This document shows, piece after piece, positions 29,458 through 39,140 of a DNA stretch of 64,000 nt (the first letter of the stretch is position 1; every line of letters starts with the position of its first letter). The translations under genes and the position numbers were made by a program. Under the pieces are notes generated by a model. That model was not told the origin of the DNA, did not search any database, and saw nothing but the letters and a program-made list of their open reading frames with translations. The DNA is from Clostridium yunnanense. Lineage in GTDB: Bacteria > Bacillota > Clostridia > Clostridiales > Clostridiaceae. Location: positions 62,001-126,000 of the forward strand of contig NZ_JAENHN010000023.1 in the NCBI RefSeq assembly GCF_016595795.1, in the 5' to 3' direction.

Positions 29458-30453
29458 ATGAGAAAAAAAGTTCTTTTTAAAATTGTTGCAGCTTTAATTA
29501 TAAGCTCATCAGTAATGCTGACGTCATGTTCTTCTTCTAAAAAAGATATGGGTACATCTAAATCAAGTAGTAGTGCACCTCAAAGTAGCAATGATGGAAA
29601 GTTAAGTGTAACCAGTGATGAAGCAGCAAAAGCAAAAAATAGTACTGTGGGGCAAGCAAATGGAGCTGAGAATGGAGCAGGTACTGATCAAAGTAAAAGT
29701 AATGCAGATAGCAATGAAAAAAATGATGTTAAAGCTGCAGAACAAAGAAAAATAATAAAAAGCGGAGAACTGACCATACAAAGTTTAAAATTTGATGAAA
29801 GTATAAGCTCCATTACAAAGGCAGTTGAAAAGTTGGGCGGGTACATTGAAAACTCATCAATAGATGGTAAGAAAACAGTGGGGCAGGAACAATTTGTGGC
29901 TAGAAATGCAAAGCTTCAAGTAAAAATACCTAAGGATAAATTTGATGGCTTTATTAGTGATACAGGTAATTATGGGACGGTTATATTTAAATCTATAAAG
30001 GGTGAGGATATTACTTCATCTTATTTTGACACAGAGGCAAGAGTCAATTCTTTAAAAGTTCAAGAGGAAAGGTTATTAGAACTATTAAAAAAATCAGGAT
30101 CACTTAAGGATGTTTTTGAAATAGAGCAACAACTGTCTAATATAAGATATCAAATAGAATCATTAACTGGAAATCTCAAGAAATGGGATAACCTGGTTGA
30201 ATTTTCCTCTTTAACTATAAATATAAATGAAGTTGAAGAGATAAAAGCTGTTGATAAGGCTCCTAAAGGATTTGGAGAAAAATTAGTTTATAATTTTAAA
30301 CAATCAATTATATCCTTAGGAGCACTATTAAAAGGTTTTGTGTTGATTATAGCAAGTGCTTTACCATATCTAGTTATATTAAGTGGAATAGCTTTTGTAG
30401 GACTGAAAGTATATAAAAGAGTGAACAAAATTAAAGAAGATAAAAATGTATAA
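29458..30453 (+). CDS. DUF4349-domain lipoprotein
   Basis: A lipoprotein signal (MRKKVLFKIVAALIISSSVM, lipobox LTSC, Cys near residue 24) leads to a Ser/Asn/Lys-rich linker to about residue 95. The DUF4349 region follows (about 95-260: KSGELTIQS, LGGYIENSS, ARVNSLKVQEERLLELLKKS, a coiled coil) and then a C-terminal membrane helix (about 285-315). It is thus tethered at both ends. DUF4349 proteins are common in Firmicutes; the molecular role is unknown. Good AAGGGG ribosome site. Confidence 0.88.
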   Translation: MRKKVLFKIVAALIISSSVMLTSCSSSKKDMGTSKSSSSAPQSSNDGKLSVTSDEAAKAKNSTVGQANGAENGAGTDQSKSNADSNEKNDVKAAEQRKIIKSGELTIQSLKFDESISSITKAVEKLGGYIENSSIDGKKTVGQEQFVARNAKLQVKIPKDKFDGFISDTGNYGTVIFKSIKGEDITSSYFDTEARVNSLKVQEERLLELLKKSGSLKDVFEIEQQLSNIRYQIESLTGNLKKWDNLVEFSSLTININEVEEIKAVDKAPKGFGEKLVYNFKQSIISLGALLKGFVLIIASALPYLVILSGIAFVGLKVYKRVNKIKEDKNV

Positions 30454-30591
30454 ATAAACTACTTCAATTCTTAGACTCAAAATAAAGAATTCGATGGTTC
30501 TACGAATTTTTATTTTTATAAGTTTCAAGTAGGAAGTAATTTATCTATAAAATAATAAAAAAAATAAATGCCTAAATTCATGAAAGTTGAG

Positions 30592-30624
30592 AAAATTGCT
30601 ATAATGTAATAATAGCAATTTTTT
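30592..30624 (+). terminator. Terminator before the GalT-like gene
   Basis: AAAATTGCTAT (30592-30602) pairs with ATAGCAATTTT (30612-30622), followed by more T residues. Confidence 0.75.
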
Positions 30625-30711
30625 CGTTTTTTAAAGCATTGTGCTTAAAATAATCTAGTTTTAGCAATGGAGATATATAGAAGTGTCCATAATTATAAGG
30701 AGTAGGATTAT

Positions 30712-31665
30712 ATGAATGAGATAAGAATAGATAATCTAACTGGTAAGCAAGTGATAATAGCTACAAATAGAAGGGCTAGACCTATTGATAATAGGAATAG
30801 GCAGGAAGAACATATTAGTTCTGAATTACAATATAACCATAGTGAATGTCCATTCTGTAAAGGAAATGAATCTGAAACACCATATGAAATATTCAAAGTA
30901 GGGGATGAAAACTGGAGTGTTAGAGTTGTTAAAAATAAATATCCTACTGTAATAGAAGATGGTGATACAATTAAGGGTTATCACTATGTTGTTATTGAAA
31001 CGCCAAAGCACAATATAAAACTTTATCAATATAAGGCGGAAAAGTGGAGAGATATATTTGTTGCGTATAAGGATGTAGCTGACAAATGTTTTAGTGATAA
31101 GGATATAAAGTATTTACAGATTTTTAAGAATTATGGTAGGGAAGGTGGGGCTTCTTTAGAACATCCACATTCCCAAATTGTTGCCTTGAATTTTACTCCT
31201 CAAAGTAAGGTGTTAGATGACAACTATTGTAAGGTATGCGAAGAAGTTGAATCAGAGTTACTTGCAGTAAAAAGAATCATATTAGATAGAGGTAATTATA
31301 TAGTTTATGCGCCATATGGATCTTCACTTCAATATCAACTAAGAATAGCATATAAACACCATAAAGGTTCTTTTGAAGAAACATTCAGTGAATATGGAAT
31401 AGATGAACTTTCGAGATTGTTTGAAGATGTGTTTAAGATAATATATGAAAGTCTGGGGGATATACCTCTTAATATATGTTATTACATTTATAAGGATAGT
31501 AATTGTTACCACCATTTATATATTGATATATTGCCAAGAGGAAGTTTTTTTGCGGGTTTTGAGATGAGTACTGAAGTTTATATAAATGTTATTTCGCCTG
31601 AAGAAGCAGCAAATAAGTTTAGAGAATCTACTGCTTATGTACATGTCAATAAAGTAGAGTTATAA
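30712..31665 (+). CDS. GalT-like HIT-superfamily nucleotidyltransferase
   Basis: Resembles galactose-1-phosphate uridylyltransferase: the nucleotidylated His motif is EHPHSQIVAL (about residues 150-160), with zinc-type Cys pairs CPFCKGNE near residue 44 and CKVCEE near 180. 317 residues, close to GalT. No galactokinase or epimerase is adjacent, so it might instead be another HIT nucleotidyltransferase, such as an ADP-glucose phosphorylase-like enzyme. Transcribed alone between its terminator and dnaE. Confidence 0.75.
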   Translation: MNEIRIDNLTGKQVIIATNRRARPIDNRNRQEEHISSELQYNHSECPFCKGNESETPYEIFKVGDENWSVRVVKNKYPTVIEDGDTIKGYHYVVIETPKHNIKLYQYKAEKWRDIFVAYKDVADKCFSDKDIKYLQIFKNYGREGGASLEHPHSQIVALNFTPQSKVLDDNYCKVCEEVESELLAVKRIILDRGNYIVYAPYGSSLQYQLRIAYKHHKGSFEETFSEYGIDELSRLFEDVFKIIYESLGDIPLNICYYIYKDSNCYHHLYIDILPRGSFFAGFEMSTEVYINVISPEEAANKFRESTAYVHVNKVEL

Positions 31666-31740
31666 TAGTTACACGATACTTTTAATAAGAATAGTTTTTG
31701 ATAAAAATAGATAAAATACAAAGTTACACTTTCACTAAAT

Positions 31741-31775
31741 TAAGGTGCTGTTAGCGCACCGTGTTGAAATTAAAA
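31741..31775. repeat. R4 fragment before dnaE
   Basis: GGTGCTGTTAGCGCACC forms a small hairpin and is followed by GTGTTGAAATTAA, as in the outer flank of the R4 elements near 10446 and 35401. The rest of the element is missing. Confidence 0.4.
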
Positions 31776-31812
31776 AAGGTTATTTAGTATAAACAAAAAG
31801 GAGGATACTGGG

Positions 31813-34800
31813 TTGAGTGATAAGAAATTTACTCATCTTCATCTCCATACTGGATATAGCTTGCTAGATGGATCAGGAAAGATAGATAAGGTAGTAGCTA
31901 AGGCAAAAGACCTTGGAATGGATAGTATAGCTATAACAGATCATGGAGTAATGTATGGATGTGTTGATTTTTATAAAGCAGCAAAGAACGTAGGGATAAA
32001 ACCTATATTAGGCTGTGAAGTTTATGTAGTGCCTAAGTCAATGTATATAAAAAATATCGACTCAGATAATAAAACATATCATCTTGTTCTTCTTGTAAAA
32101 AATGAAAAAGGTTATGAAAATTTGATGCAGATAGTATCAAAAGCATCTACTGATGGGTTTTACTACAAACCTAGAACAGATCATAAGTTTTTAAGTGAAC
32201 ATAGTGAAGGATTAATCGCACTAAGTGCTTGCTTAGGTGGAGAAGTTCAATCAAATTTATTAAACGGAAATAGGGAAAGAGCAAAAGAAGCTGCATTATT
32301 TTACAAGGAAACCTTTAAAGATAATTTTTATCTTGAGATACAGTATCATGGAACTGATGATGAACGAAAAGTTAATGATATGAATATAGAATTAGCTAAA
32401 GAGTTAGATTTACCTCTGGTAGCAACAAACGATGTTCACTATATAGAAAAGAAAGATTCCAGATCTCATGATGTTTTGCTTTGTATACAGACTGGTAAAA
32501 CTGTAGAAGAAGAGAATAGAATGAGGTATCCATCAGATCAGTTCTATTTAAAATCATCTGAAGAGATGTGGGATATGTTTTCTTATGTTCCAGAAGCATT
32601 GGAGAATACCCAAAAGATTGCTGAGCAGTGTAATTTTGATTATGAATTTCATACATCAAAGCTTCCTAAGTTTCCATTGCCTGAAGGAACTGATCCCTTT
32701 GAATACATGACGGAGGTCTGCTTTAAAGGGCTGATTGAAAGATACGAAGTGTTCAATGACTTCTTAAATAAGGAATTTGATTTAAATAGAATACTAGAGT
32801 TTGGACAAATAAATGAAGAAGCTAAGATTTATATAGATAGATTAAATTATGAATTATCTGTCATAAATCAAATGGGATATGTAGACTACTTTTTGATAGT
32901 GTGGGATTTTATAAGATTTGCAAATGAGAATGGAATACCTACAGGGCCAGGAAGAGGCTCTGGAGCTGGTTCATTAGTAGCGTATACACTTGGAATTACA
33001 AAGATAGATTCAATTAAATACAGTTTGCTATTTGAGAGATTTTTAAATCCAGAGAGAATAAGCATGCCTGATATAGATAGTGACTTCTGCTATGAAAGAC
33101 GTCAGGAAGTTATCGATTATGTAGTAGAAAAGTATGGAATACAGAATGTTTCTCAGATTATAACCTTCGGTACTATGGCTGCAAGAGGCTGTATAAGAGA
33201 TGTAGGAAGAGCAATGAACTATTCCTATAGTGAGGTTGATAAAATAGCTAAGATGATACCTACAATGCTTGGGATAACTATAGAGAAGGCATTGAATTTA
33301 AATCCTGAACTAAAAAGTGAGTATGATAATGATCCAAGAGTAAAAGAATTAATAGATATAAGTAGGGAATTAGAAGGGCTTCCAAGGCACTCTTCTACTC
33401 ATGCAGCTGGAGTAGTAATTGCTTCGAGACCTTTAGTAGAGTATGTTCCATTACAAAGAAATGAAGATAATATAGTAACGCAGTTTGATATGGGTACCCT
33501 TGAAGAACTTGGTCTTTTAAAAATGGACTTCTTAGGACTTAGAACTTTAACAGTAATGAAAGATGCTGTAGATATGATTAAGCAGAACCGTGGTATAGAC
33601 ATAGACCTCGATAAAGTGGATTTTGAGGATAAAGATGTGTATAAGATGCTCGGTGAAGGAAAAACAGTTGGTGTATTCCAATTAGAATCAGCAGGGATGA
33701 CCTCCTTTATGAAGGAACTTAGACCAGATTCTTTAGAGGATATAATAGCCGGAATATCACTTTATAGACCAGGTCCTATGGCTGAAATACCAAGATACAT
33801 AGAGAATAAAAAAAATCCTGATAAGATAACATATCTGACTCCACATTTAGAACCGATTCTAAAGGTTACCTATGGTTGCTTAGTATATCAAGAGCAAGTT
33901 ATGGAGATAGTTAGAAAACTCGGTGGGTATTCAATGGGACGTAGCGATCTTGTTAGAAGAGCTATGTCTAAGAAAAAACATAAGGTTATGGAAGAAGAAC
34001 GTAAGAACTTCATCTACGGAATTGTGGATGAAAACGGAGAAATTGAAGTTCCGGGATGTCTTAGAAATGGTATATCTGAAGAAATAGGCAACAAAATTTT
34101 TGATTCTATGATGGATTTTGCTTCGTATGCATTTAATAAGAGTCATGCGGCTGCATATGCAGTAGTAGGATTTCAAACTGCATACCTTATGAAGTACTAT
34201 CCTGTGGAGTATATGGCGGCTATGTTAAATTCAGTTATGGGTATAAATGAAAAGGTAGCCTACTATATTAACTTTGCTGAAAGTCTTGGAATACAAGTAT
34301 TGCCACCAGATATAAATGAAAGTTACTCTAAATTTACGGTTAAAGGAGATACTATTAGATTCGGACTTGCAGCTATAAAAAATGTAGGAATGAATGTAGT
34401 GGATAGTGTAGTAAAATCAAGACAGGAAAAAGGACATTTTAAATCACTTATTGATTTTGCAAACAAAGTAGATCTTACGACAATAAATAAAAGAGCAACG
34501 GAAAGTCTTATAAAGGCTGGTGCTTTTGACTGCTTCAAGTTATTCAGATCAAGACTTCTTGCAGTTTATGAAAAAGTACTAGATAGTATAGGCAATCAAA
34601 GAAAAAGAAATATAGATGGACAAATAAGTTTATTTGGAAATGAAGAAAGTTCTGCTTTTGATGCACCAACAATAAAGTATCCTGAAATAAAAGAATTTGA
34701 TAAAAAATATCTTTTAGCTATGGAGAAAGAGATGACAGGTCTTTATATCACAGGACATCCCTTGGATGAGTATGCCCAGAGCTTAAAGCTTCAAACTTCA

Positions 34801-35394
34801 ATGAGGATTGAAAAAATACTGCTTTCTCACAATCAAGTTTTGGAAGAGGATACTCTGGGGGAAGCAATAGACACTAAAATTATAGTGAATTCATCCGTAA
34901 GTGATGGTGAAAGAGTTGTTCTTGGAGGCATAATATCTGAAGTTTCAAGGAAAGTAACTAGAAATAATACAATTATGGCGTTTATAAAACTTGAAGATCT
35001 TAGTGGTATAATTGAAGTAATAGTTTTTCCTAAGACTTTAGAAAAAGTAAATAGCCTTATAAATGAAGACTCTCTTGTTGTTGTTAGGGGAAGAGTGAGT
35101 TTAAAAGAAGATGAACTCCCAAAGCTAATATGTGAGGAGATACAGCCTCTCGAAAAGTTGAATTCTTCAAAAATATATATAAGAGTCCAGGACAATGAAA
35201 AAGCTAGAACAGTAAATAAGCTTTTAAAAAGCATACTAGAACCATTTAAGGGAGATACTCCAGTTTACATTTTTTCAGAAAAGGAAAGACAAAACTTTAG
35301 GTTAAGTAAAGATCTTTGGGTATCACTAGATGGTGATATATTATCAACATTAAGGGGATATTTTGGGGATGAAAATATAAAAGTTGTGGATTAA
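31813..35394 (+). CDS. dnaE: DNA polymerase III alpha subunit, DnaE type
   Basis: C-family replicative polymerase. The PHP domain begins at the N-terminus (THLHLHTGYSLLDGSG); the palm catalytic motif PDIDSDF is at about residues 419-425, followed by ERRQEVI. GRGSGAGSLVAY lies just before it. A C-terminal OB fold (VVLGGIISEVSRKV onward) begins near 1036. 1193 residues. Start is TTG behind AAGGAGG; translation gives MSDKKFTHLHLH, the family N-terminus. No intein. Confidence 0.96.
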   Translation: MSDKKFTHLHLHTGYSLLDGSGKIDKVVAKAKDLGMDSIAITDHGVMYGCVDFYKAAKNVGIKPILGCEVYVVPKSMYIKNIDSDNKTYHLVLLVKNEKGYENLMQIVSKASTDGFYYKPRTDHKFLSEHSEGLIALSACLGGEVQSNLLNGNRERAKEAALFYKETFKDNFYLEIQYHGTDDERKVNDMNIELAKELDLPLVATNDVHYIEKKDSRSHDVLLCIQTGKTVEEENRMRYPSDQFYLKSSEEMWDMFSYVPEALENTQKIAEQCNFDYEFHTSKLPKFPLPEGTDPFEYMTEVCFKGLIERYEVFNDFLNKEFDLNRILEFGQINEEAKIYIDRLNYELSVINQMGYVDYFLIVWDFIRFANENGIPTGPGRGSGAGSLVAYTLGITKIDSIKYSLLFERFLNPERISMPDIDSDFCYERRQEVIDYVVEKYGIQNVSQIITFGTMAARGCIRDVGRAMNYSYSEVDKIAKMIPTMLGITIEKALNLNPELKSEYDNDPRVKELIDISRELEGLPRHSSTHAAGVVIASRPLVEYVPLQRNEDNIVTQFDMGTLEELGLLKMDFLGLRTLTVMKDAVDMIKQNRGIDIDLDKVDFEDKDVYKMLGEGKTVGVFQLESAGMTSFMKELRPDSLEDIIAGISLYRPGPMAEIPRYIENKKNPDKITYLTPHLEPILKVTYGCLVYQEQVMEIVRKLGGYSMGRSDLVRRAMSKKKHKVMEEERKNFIYGIVDENGEIEVPGCLRNGISEEIGNKIFDSMMDFASYAFNKSHAAAYAVVGFQTAYLMKYYPVEYMAAMLNSVMGINEKVAYYINFAESLGIQVLPPDINESYSKFTVKGDTIRFGLAAIKNVGMNVVDSVVKSRQEKGHFKSLIDFANKVDLTTINKRATESLIKAGAFDCFKLFRSRLLAVYEKVLDSIGNQRKRNIDGQISLFGNEESSAFDAPTIKYPEIKEFDKKYLLAMEKEMTGLYITGHPLDEYAQSLKLQTSMRIEKILLSHNQVLEEDTLGEAIDTKIIVNSSVSDGERVVLGGIISEVSRKVTRNNTIMAFIKLEDLSGIIEVIVFPKTLEKVNSLINEDSLVVVRGRVSLKEDELPKLICEEIQPLEKLNSSKIYIRVQDNEKARTVNKLLKSILEPFKGDTPVYIFSEKERQNFRLSKDLWVSLDGDILSTLRGYFGDENIKVVD

Positions 35395-35421
35395 ATTTAG
35401 GTGCTATTAAAACACTGGGTC

Positions 35422-35617
35422 AAAATTAAGTGGTTATTCATCCGATGCATTGATGAGCATTCGCAAAGAATTAATATGATTTCTTCATATTCCATGGCTA
35501 AAACTGTAAACTCACTACGTTCGAACAATACAGTTTATTAACGCCATTCCATCTGAAAAAATCATTTGATTCTAATAGCTCGCTCATAGAGCATCTCCTG
35601 TATAACCACTTAATTTT
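35422..35617. repeat. R4 repeat, full-length 196-bp form
   Basis: Perfect 16-bp terminal inverted repeats: AAAATTAAGTGGTTAT (35422-35437) and ATAACCACTTAATTTT (35602-35617). Nested inverted segments continue inward (GATGCATTGATGAGC against GCTCATAGAGCATC; AAACTGTA against TACAGTTT at the centre), so nearly the whole element can fold on itself. No reading frame of note. Shorter relatives are at 10402 and 15692. Confidence 0.8.
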
Positions 35618-35669
35618 AATAATAGTCTTTAAGTGAAATTAATATATTCAATTGTTAAATAAATTTAAC

Positions 35670-35716
35670 AGTCTAAGGAAGCTTTAGCTATATGGTGTTC
35701 CTTAGACTTTTTTTTT
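35670..35716 (+). terminator. Terminator after dnaE
   Basis: AGTCTAAGGAA (35670-35680) pairs perfectly with TTCCTTAGACT (35698-35708), then a run of eight or more T. Confidence 0.92.
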
Positions 35717-36098
35717 GAAAAAATTTTAAGATTAAGTTAAAGAATTTCAATTATTTTTTAACTAGATATAAAAAAAACACAAAAAGGATATAATAATTTG
35801 TATCAATCCCTAATGTTTCGTCAATTATTTCTATATTTCAACACAAAAACATTGAAAATTGTGAAAATATTAGTTAGAATTTACTTGGATGAATTTAATT
35901 GGAGTACAGATAATAAGATTTATCAGAATATTCAAATGTTAAGAAGTTAAACTTTATAAAGATATTTTGACTAATTTTCTAATTTTGACATTGAAAAATC
36001 TTCGTACTTTATGTAAAATTAATCTAGTTAATAAATGTGGGTAATATTTAGCACGGGTGGGACTCAAAGTGTCCACAATGTGTGGAGGAGGAAATATT

Positions 36099-37058
36099 AT
36101 GAAAAAAATTGCTGTTTTAACAAGTGGTGGAGATGCACCAGGAATGAATGCTGCTGTAAGAGCGGTAGTAAGAATGGCTTTACATAATGGATTAGAAGTT
36201 ATGGGTATAAAAAGAGGTTACGCAGGTCTTATAAATGGAGAACTTTTCAAGATGGATAGAAGTAGCGTATCTGATATTATCCAAAGAGGTGGTACAATCC
36301 TAAGAACTGCAAGATGTGAAGAGTTCAAACAAGAAGAAGGAAGAAAAAAAGCTGCAAACATATTGAAGGCTTATGGTGTTGATGCACTTGTAGTTGTTGG
36401 TGGAGATGGATCATTCACAGGTGCTAAGCTTATATCTAAGCTTGGTGTTAAAACAATAGGTCTTCCAGGAACAATAGATAATGATTTAGCTTACACAGAC
36501 TATACTATAGGCTTTGATACAGCTTTAAATACAGTTATAGACGCAGTAAATAAATTAAGAGATACTTCAACATCACATGAAAGAGTTTCTGTTGTAGAAG
36601 TAATGGGAAGACACTGTGGAGATTTAGCTTTATATGCAGGTCTTGCTGGTGGAGCTGAAGCTATAGTAGTTCCAGAAAAAGGATTTGACCAAGATGAATT
36701 ATGCAAAACAATACTTGAAGGCAAGGCTAAAGGAAAGATGCATAATCTTATACTTCTTGCAGAAGGTGTTGGTGGAGCTGATGAGTTAGCTAAGCATATT
36801 GAAGAAGTTACAGGATTAGAAACTAGAGCTACAATACTTGGACATATACAAAGAGGTGGTAGTCCATCAGCATCAGATATAGTTCTTGCATCAAGAATGG
36901 GAGCTAGAGCAGTTGAATTACTACTTGAAGGTAAGACTTGTAGAGTTGTTGGTATAAAGAACAACCAAGTAATGGATATGGATATAGATGAAGCTTTAGC
37001 TATGGAAAGAAAGTTTGATAATGAGCTTTATGATATAGCATCTGCACTTTCATATTAA
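36099..37058 (+). CDS. pfkA: ATP-dependent 6-phosphofructokinase
   Basis: Phosphorylates fructose-6-phosphate, the committed glycolytic step. Landmarks: [17 protein letters not shown] at the N-terminus, [11 protein letters not shown] (ATP/Mg site near 100), [18 protein letters not shown] with the catalytic Asp near 127, and [12 protein letters not shown]. 319 residues, as in Bacillus. The frame continues upstream to 36057, but the ATG at 36099 follows GGAGGAGG. Together with pyk downstream it forms the common clostridial dnaE-pfkA-pyk arrangement. Confidence 0.97.
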   Translation: MKKIAVLTSGGDAPGMNAAVRAVVRMALHNGLEVMGIKRGYAGLINGELFKMDRSSVSDIIQRGGTILRTARCEEFKQEEGRKKAANILKAYGVDALVVVGGDGSFTGAKLISKLGVKTIGLPGTIDNDLAYTDYTIGFDTALNTVIDAVNKLRDTSTSHERVSVVEVMGRHCGDLALYAGLAGGAEAIVVPEKGFDQDELCKTILEGKAKGKMHNLILLAEGVGGADELAKHIEEVTGLETRATILGHIQRGGSPSASDIVLASRMGARAVELLLEGKTCRVVGIKNNQVMDMDIDEALAMERKFDNELYDIASALSY

Positions 37059-37489
37059 AATATATTTCATTTTAAGGTAATTATATGATAGAATGTAGTT
37101 TGCGTCTGTTTAAAGTTTTATTTAGGGTTTAAAGCTTTATATATACGTAAATGAAAATATTGTTTATATAATAAATATTTATTGCTTGCCAATATTTGTG
37201 GACACTTGTTCAGAAAAGGCAGATGCGTAAGAAAAAATCATCAATGAAAAGCGCATTAGCAATTGTTTTAGAGTAATACTAAGAGTATATTATACATGCC
37301 AAATTGAAGGTCACTTTTAGGGTAAGTGAATTTTTAATCGATTTATCTATAATAGTTAGATAGTTTTTACTAACATTTAGATAAATCAATGTCATGTTTT
37401 AATAGATAGATTAAGACGCTAAAGAAGAATTTAGATGTCACTAAACAACATGTATTTGGGGTTTAAAAAGAAAGAGGGAGTGTATTTTC
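37059..37489. other. Spacer between pfkA and pyk
   Basis: Holds an R3-like fragment (about 37180-37252, with CAGAAAAGGCAGATGCGTAAG and a hairpin-poor right end) and a hairpin GATTTATCTA (37340-37349) / TAGATAAATC (37378-37387) with an inner ATAGT/ACTAAC-type stem. No gene or clear promoter was identified. Confidence 0.45.
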
Positions 37490-38908
37490 ATGAGAAAAAC
37501 AAAAATTATTTGTACAATTGGACCAGCTAGTGAAAAAGAGGAAATTTTATCACAAATTATTGAAGCAGGAATGAATGTTTCAAGACACAACTTCTCCCAT
37601 GGAGACCATGAAGAACATAGAGGAAGAATAAACTCAGTTAAAGAGTTAGCTAAGAAGTATGATAAGCAAATCGCTGTTATGCTTGATACTAAAGGACCAG
37701 AAATAAGAACAGGAAAGTTTGAACCAAGTAAGGTTGAATTAACTGTTGGTTCAGAATTCACAATCTATGCAGGTGGAGATGTAGTTGGAGACACAACTCA
37801 ATGTTCAGTTACTTATGCTGGATTAGGAAATGATGTTAAGCCAGGAAATATGATTTTAATAGATGACGGTCTTGTAGGACTTGAAGTAACATCTGTAGAA
37901 GGAAACAAAATAAGCTGTGTGGTTAAGAATACTGGTGTTGTTGGTACTCATAAGGGTGTTAATGTACCAGGAGTTGCTATAAAGCTTCCTGCTATGACAG
38001 AAAAGGATATAGCTGATCTTAAGTTTGGATGTGAAGTAGAAGTTAATCTTGTTGCTGCATCATTCATAAGAAAAGCTGCTGACGTTGAAGCTATAAGAAA
38101 AGTTCTTGTAGAAAACGGCGGAAGTGATATTCAAATATTCTCAAAAATTGAGAATCAAGAAGGCGTTGACAACATAGATGAAATTATAGCTGTTTCTGAC
38201 GGAATAATGGTTGCTAGAGGAGATCTAGGAGTTGAAATTCCAATAGAAAAAGTACCTTCAGTACAAAAGCTTATAATTGAAAAATGTAATACAGCTGGTA
38301 AGCCAGTTATAACAGCTACACAAATGCTTGATTCAATGATGAGAAACCCAAGACCAACAAGAGCAGAAGTATCAGACGTAGCTAATGCTATACTTGATGG
38401 AACAGATGCAATAATGCTTTCAGGAGAATCAGCAAACGGAAGCTGGCCAGTAGAATCAGTTCAAACAATGGCTAGAATAGCACAAGAAACTGAAAAGAAG
38501 TTAAGCTACGAATTAGCAGTTTCAACAGCTAAGAAGCATGTGCCTGCAATAGCTGGTGTTATAAGCAGAGCTGCTTGTAATGCTGCCCATGAATTGAAGG
38601 CTGCTGCAATAATAACTTCAACTCAAACTGGTGCTACTGCTATGAGAATTTCTCAAAACAGACCAGATTGCCCTATATTTGCAGTTACTCCAAGCGAAAG
38701 AGTTGCTAAGAAATTAGCTTTAAGCTTTGGTGTATATCCAATAGTTGCTGAAAAAGCTACAAGCACTGATGAAATAATAGAAGGTTCAGTTAAGACAGTT
38801 AAAGCTAGAGGTTTATTAAATAGTGGAGATACTGTAGTAATTTCTGCTGGAGTTCCTGTTGATCAAGTTGGAGCAACAAACCTATTAAAGATAAGCGTTG
38901 TTGAATAA
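37490..38908 (+). CDS. pyk: Pyruvate kinase
   Basis: Converts PEP and ADP to pyruvate and ATP. Motifs: RKTKIICTIGPAS at the start, MNVSRHNFSHG, LDTKGPEIRTG, IFSKIENQEGVDNIDEI (catalytic Lys region near 222), VARGDLGVE and KPVITATQMLDSM. 472 residues, so it lacks the extra C-terminal PEP-utiliser-like domain of Bacillus Pyk. Starts behind AGAGGGAG and ends before a strong terminator. Confidence 0.97.
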   Translation: MRKTKIICTIGPASEKEEILSQIIEAGMNVSRHNFSHGDHEEHRGRINSVKELAKKYDKQIAVMLDTKGPEIRTGKFEPSKVELTVGSEFTIYAGGDVVGDTTQCSVTYAGLGNDVKPGNMILIDDGLVGLEVTSVEGNKISCVVKNTGVVGTHKGVNVPGVAIKLPAMTEKDIADLKFGCEVEVNLVAASFIRKAADVEAIRKVLVENGGSDIQIFSKIENQEGVDNIDEIIAVSDGIMVARGDLGVEIPIEKVPSVQKLIIEKCNTAGKPVITATQMLDSMMRNPRPTRAEVSDVANAILDGTDAIMLSGESANGSWPVESVQTMARIAQETEKKLSYELAVSTAKKHVPAIAGVISRAACNAAHELKAAAIITSTQTGATAMRISQNRPDCPIFAVTPSERVAKKLALSFGVYPIVAEKATSTDEIIEGSVKTVKARGLLNSGDTVVISAGVPVDQVGATNLLKISVVE

Positions 38909-38918
38909 TTTTTAACAT

Positions 38919-38949
38919 AAAAATGAGTGCAAATTGCACTCATTTTTTT
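38919..38949 (+). terminator. Terminator after pyk
   Basis: AAAATGAGTGCAA and TTGCACTCATTTT pair perfectly around 38933, followed by T residues that run into R2 copy c. Confidence 0.92.
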
Positions 38950-39031
38950 ACTTTATAGGAAACTATAAAATTTTTAAAAGCTAAACCTAGAAATACCAAA
39001 GGTTTAGAACAGCTATTTAGGATAAACAGTA
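38949..39031. repeat. R2 repeat, copy c (83 bp)
   Basis: Starts TACTTTATAG at the pyk terminator T-run and ends AAACAGTA; the ends are a degenerate version of TACTGTATAG / CTATACAGTA. The interior AAACCTAGAAAT matches copies b and d. Confidence 0.7.
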
Positions 39032-39040
39032 AAAAATAAA

Positions 39041-39138
39041 TCATATTCGCCTGTAAGTTTCCTCATATACATTCGGAAAGGCAGATGTGAAAAAAAGCTC
39101 ACTGAAGAAGGTCGCTTCAGCGACTTTTTTATGTTTTA
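39041..39138. repeat. R3 repeat, copy b
   Basis: TTTCCTCATATACATTCGG, AAAGGCAGATGTG, then the hairpin CACTGAAG / CGCTTCAGCG running into a six-T tract. It joins R2 copy c by the same AAAAAATAAA linker seen at 24101. Confidence 0.78.
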
Positions 39139-39140
39139 GG

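Larger units (their letters stand above)
35395..36098. other. 700-bp spacer between dnaE and pfkA
   Basis: It holds the large R4 element (35422-35617), a strong terminator (35670-35716) and an AT-rich promoter region for pfkA. A consensus -35 TTGACA lies at 35985-35990, but the matching -10 is unclear. No protein gene is credible here. Confidence 0.6.

Noticed and set aside
36500-36964. 154-residue minus-strand open frame inside pfkA
   Set aside because: It is a shadow of highly conserved pfkA codons, with a low-complexity Ser/Pro/Ala-rich translation and no ribosome site.
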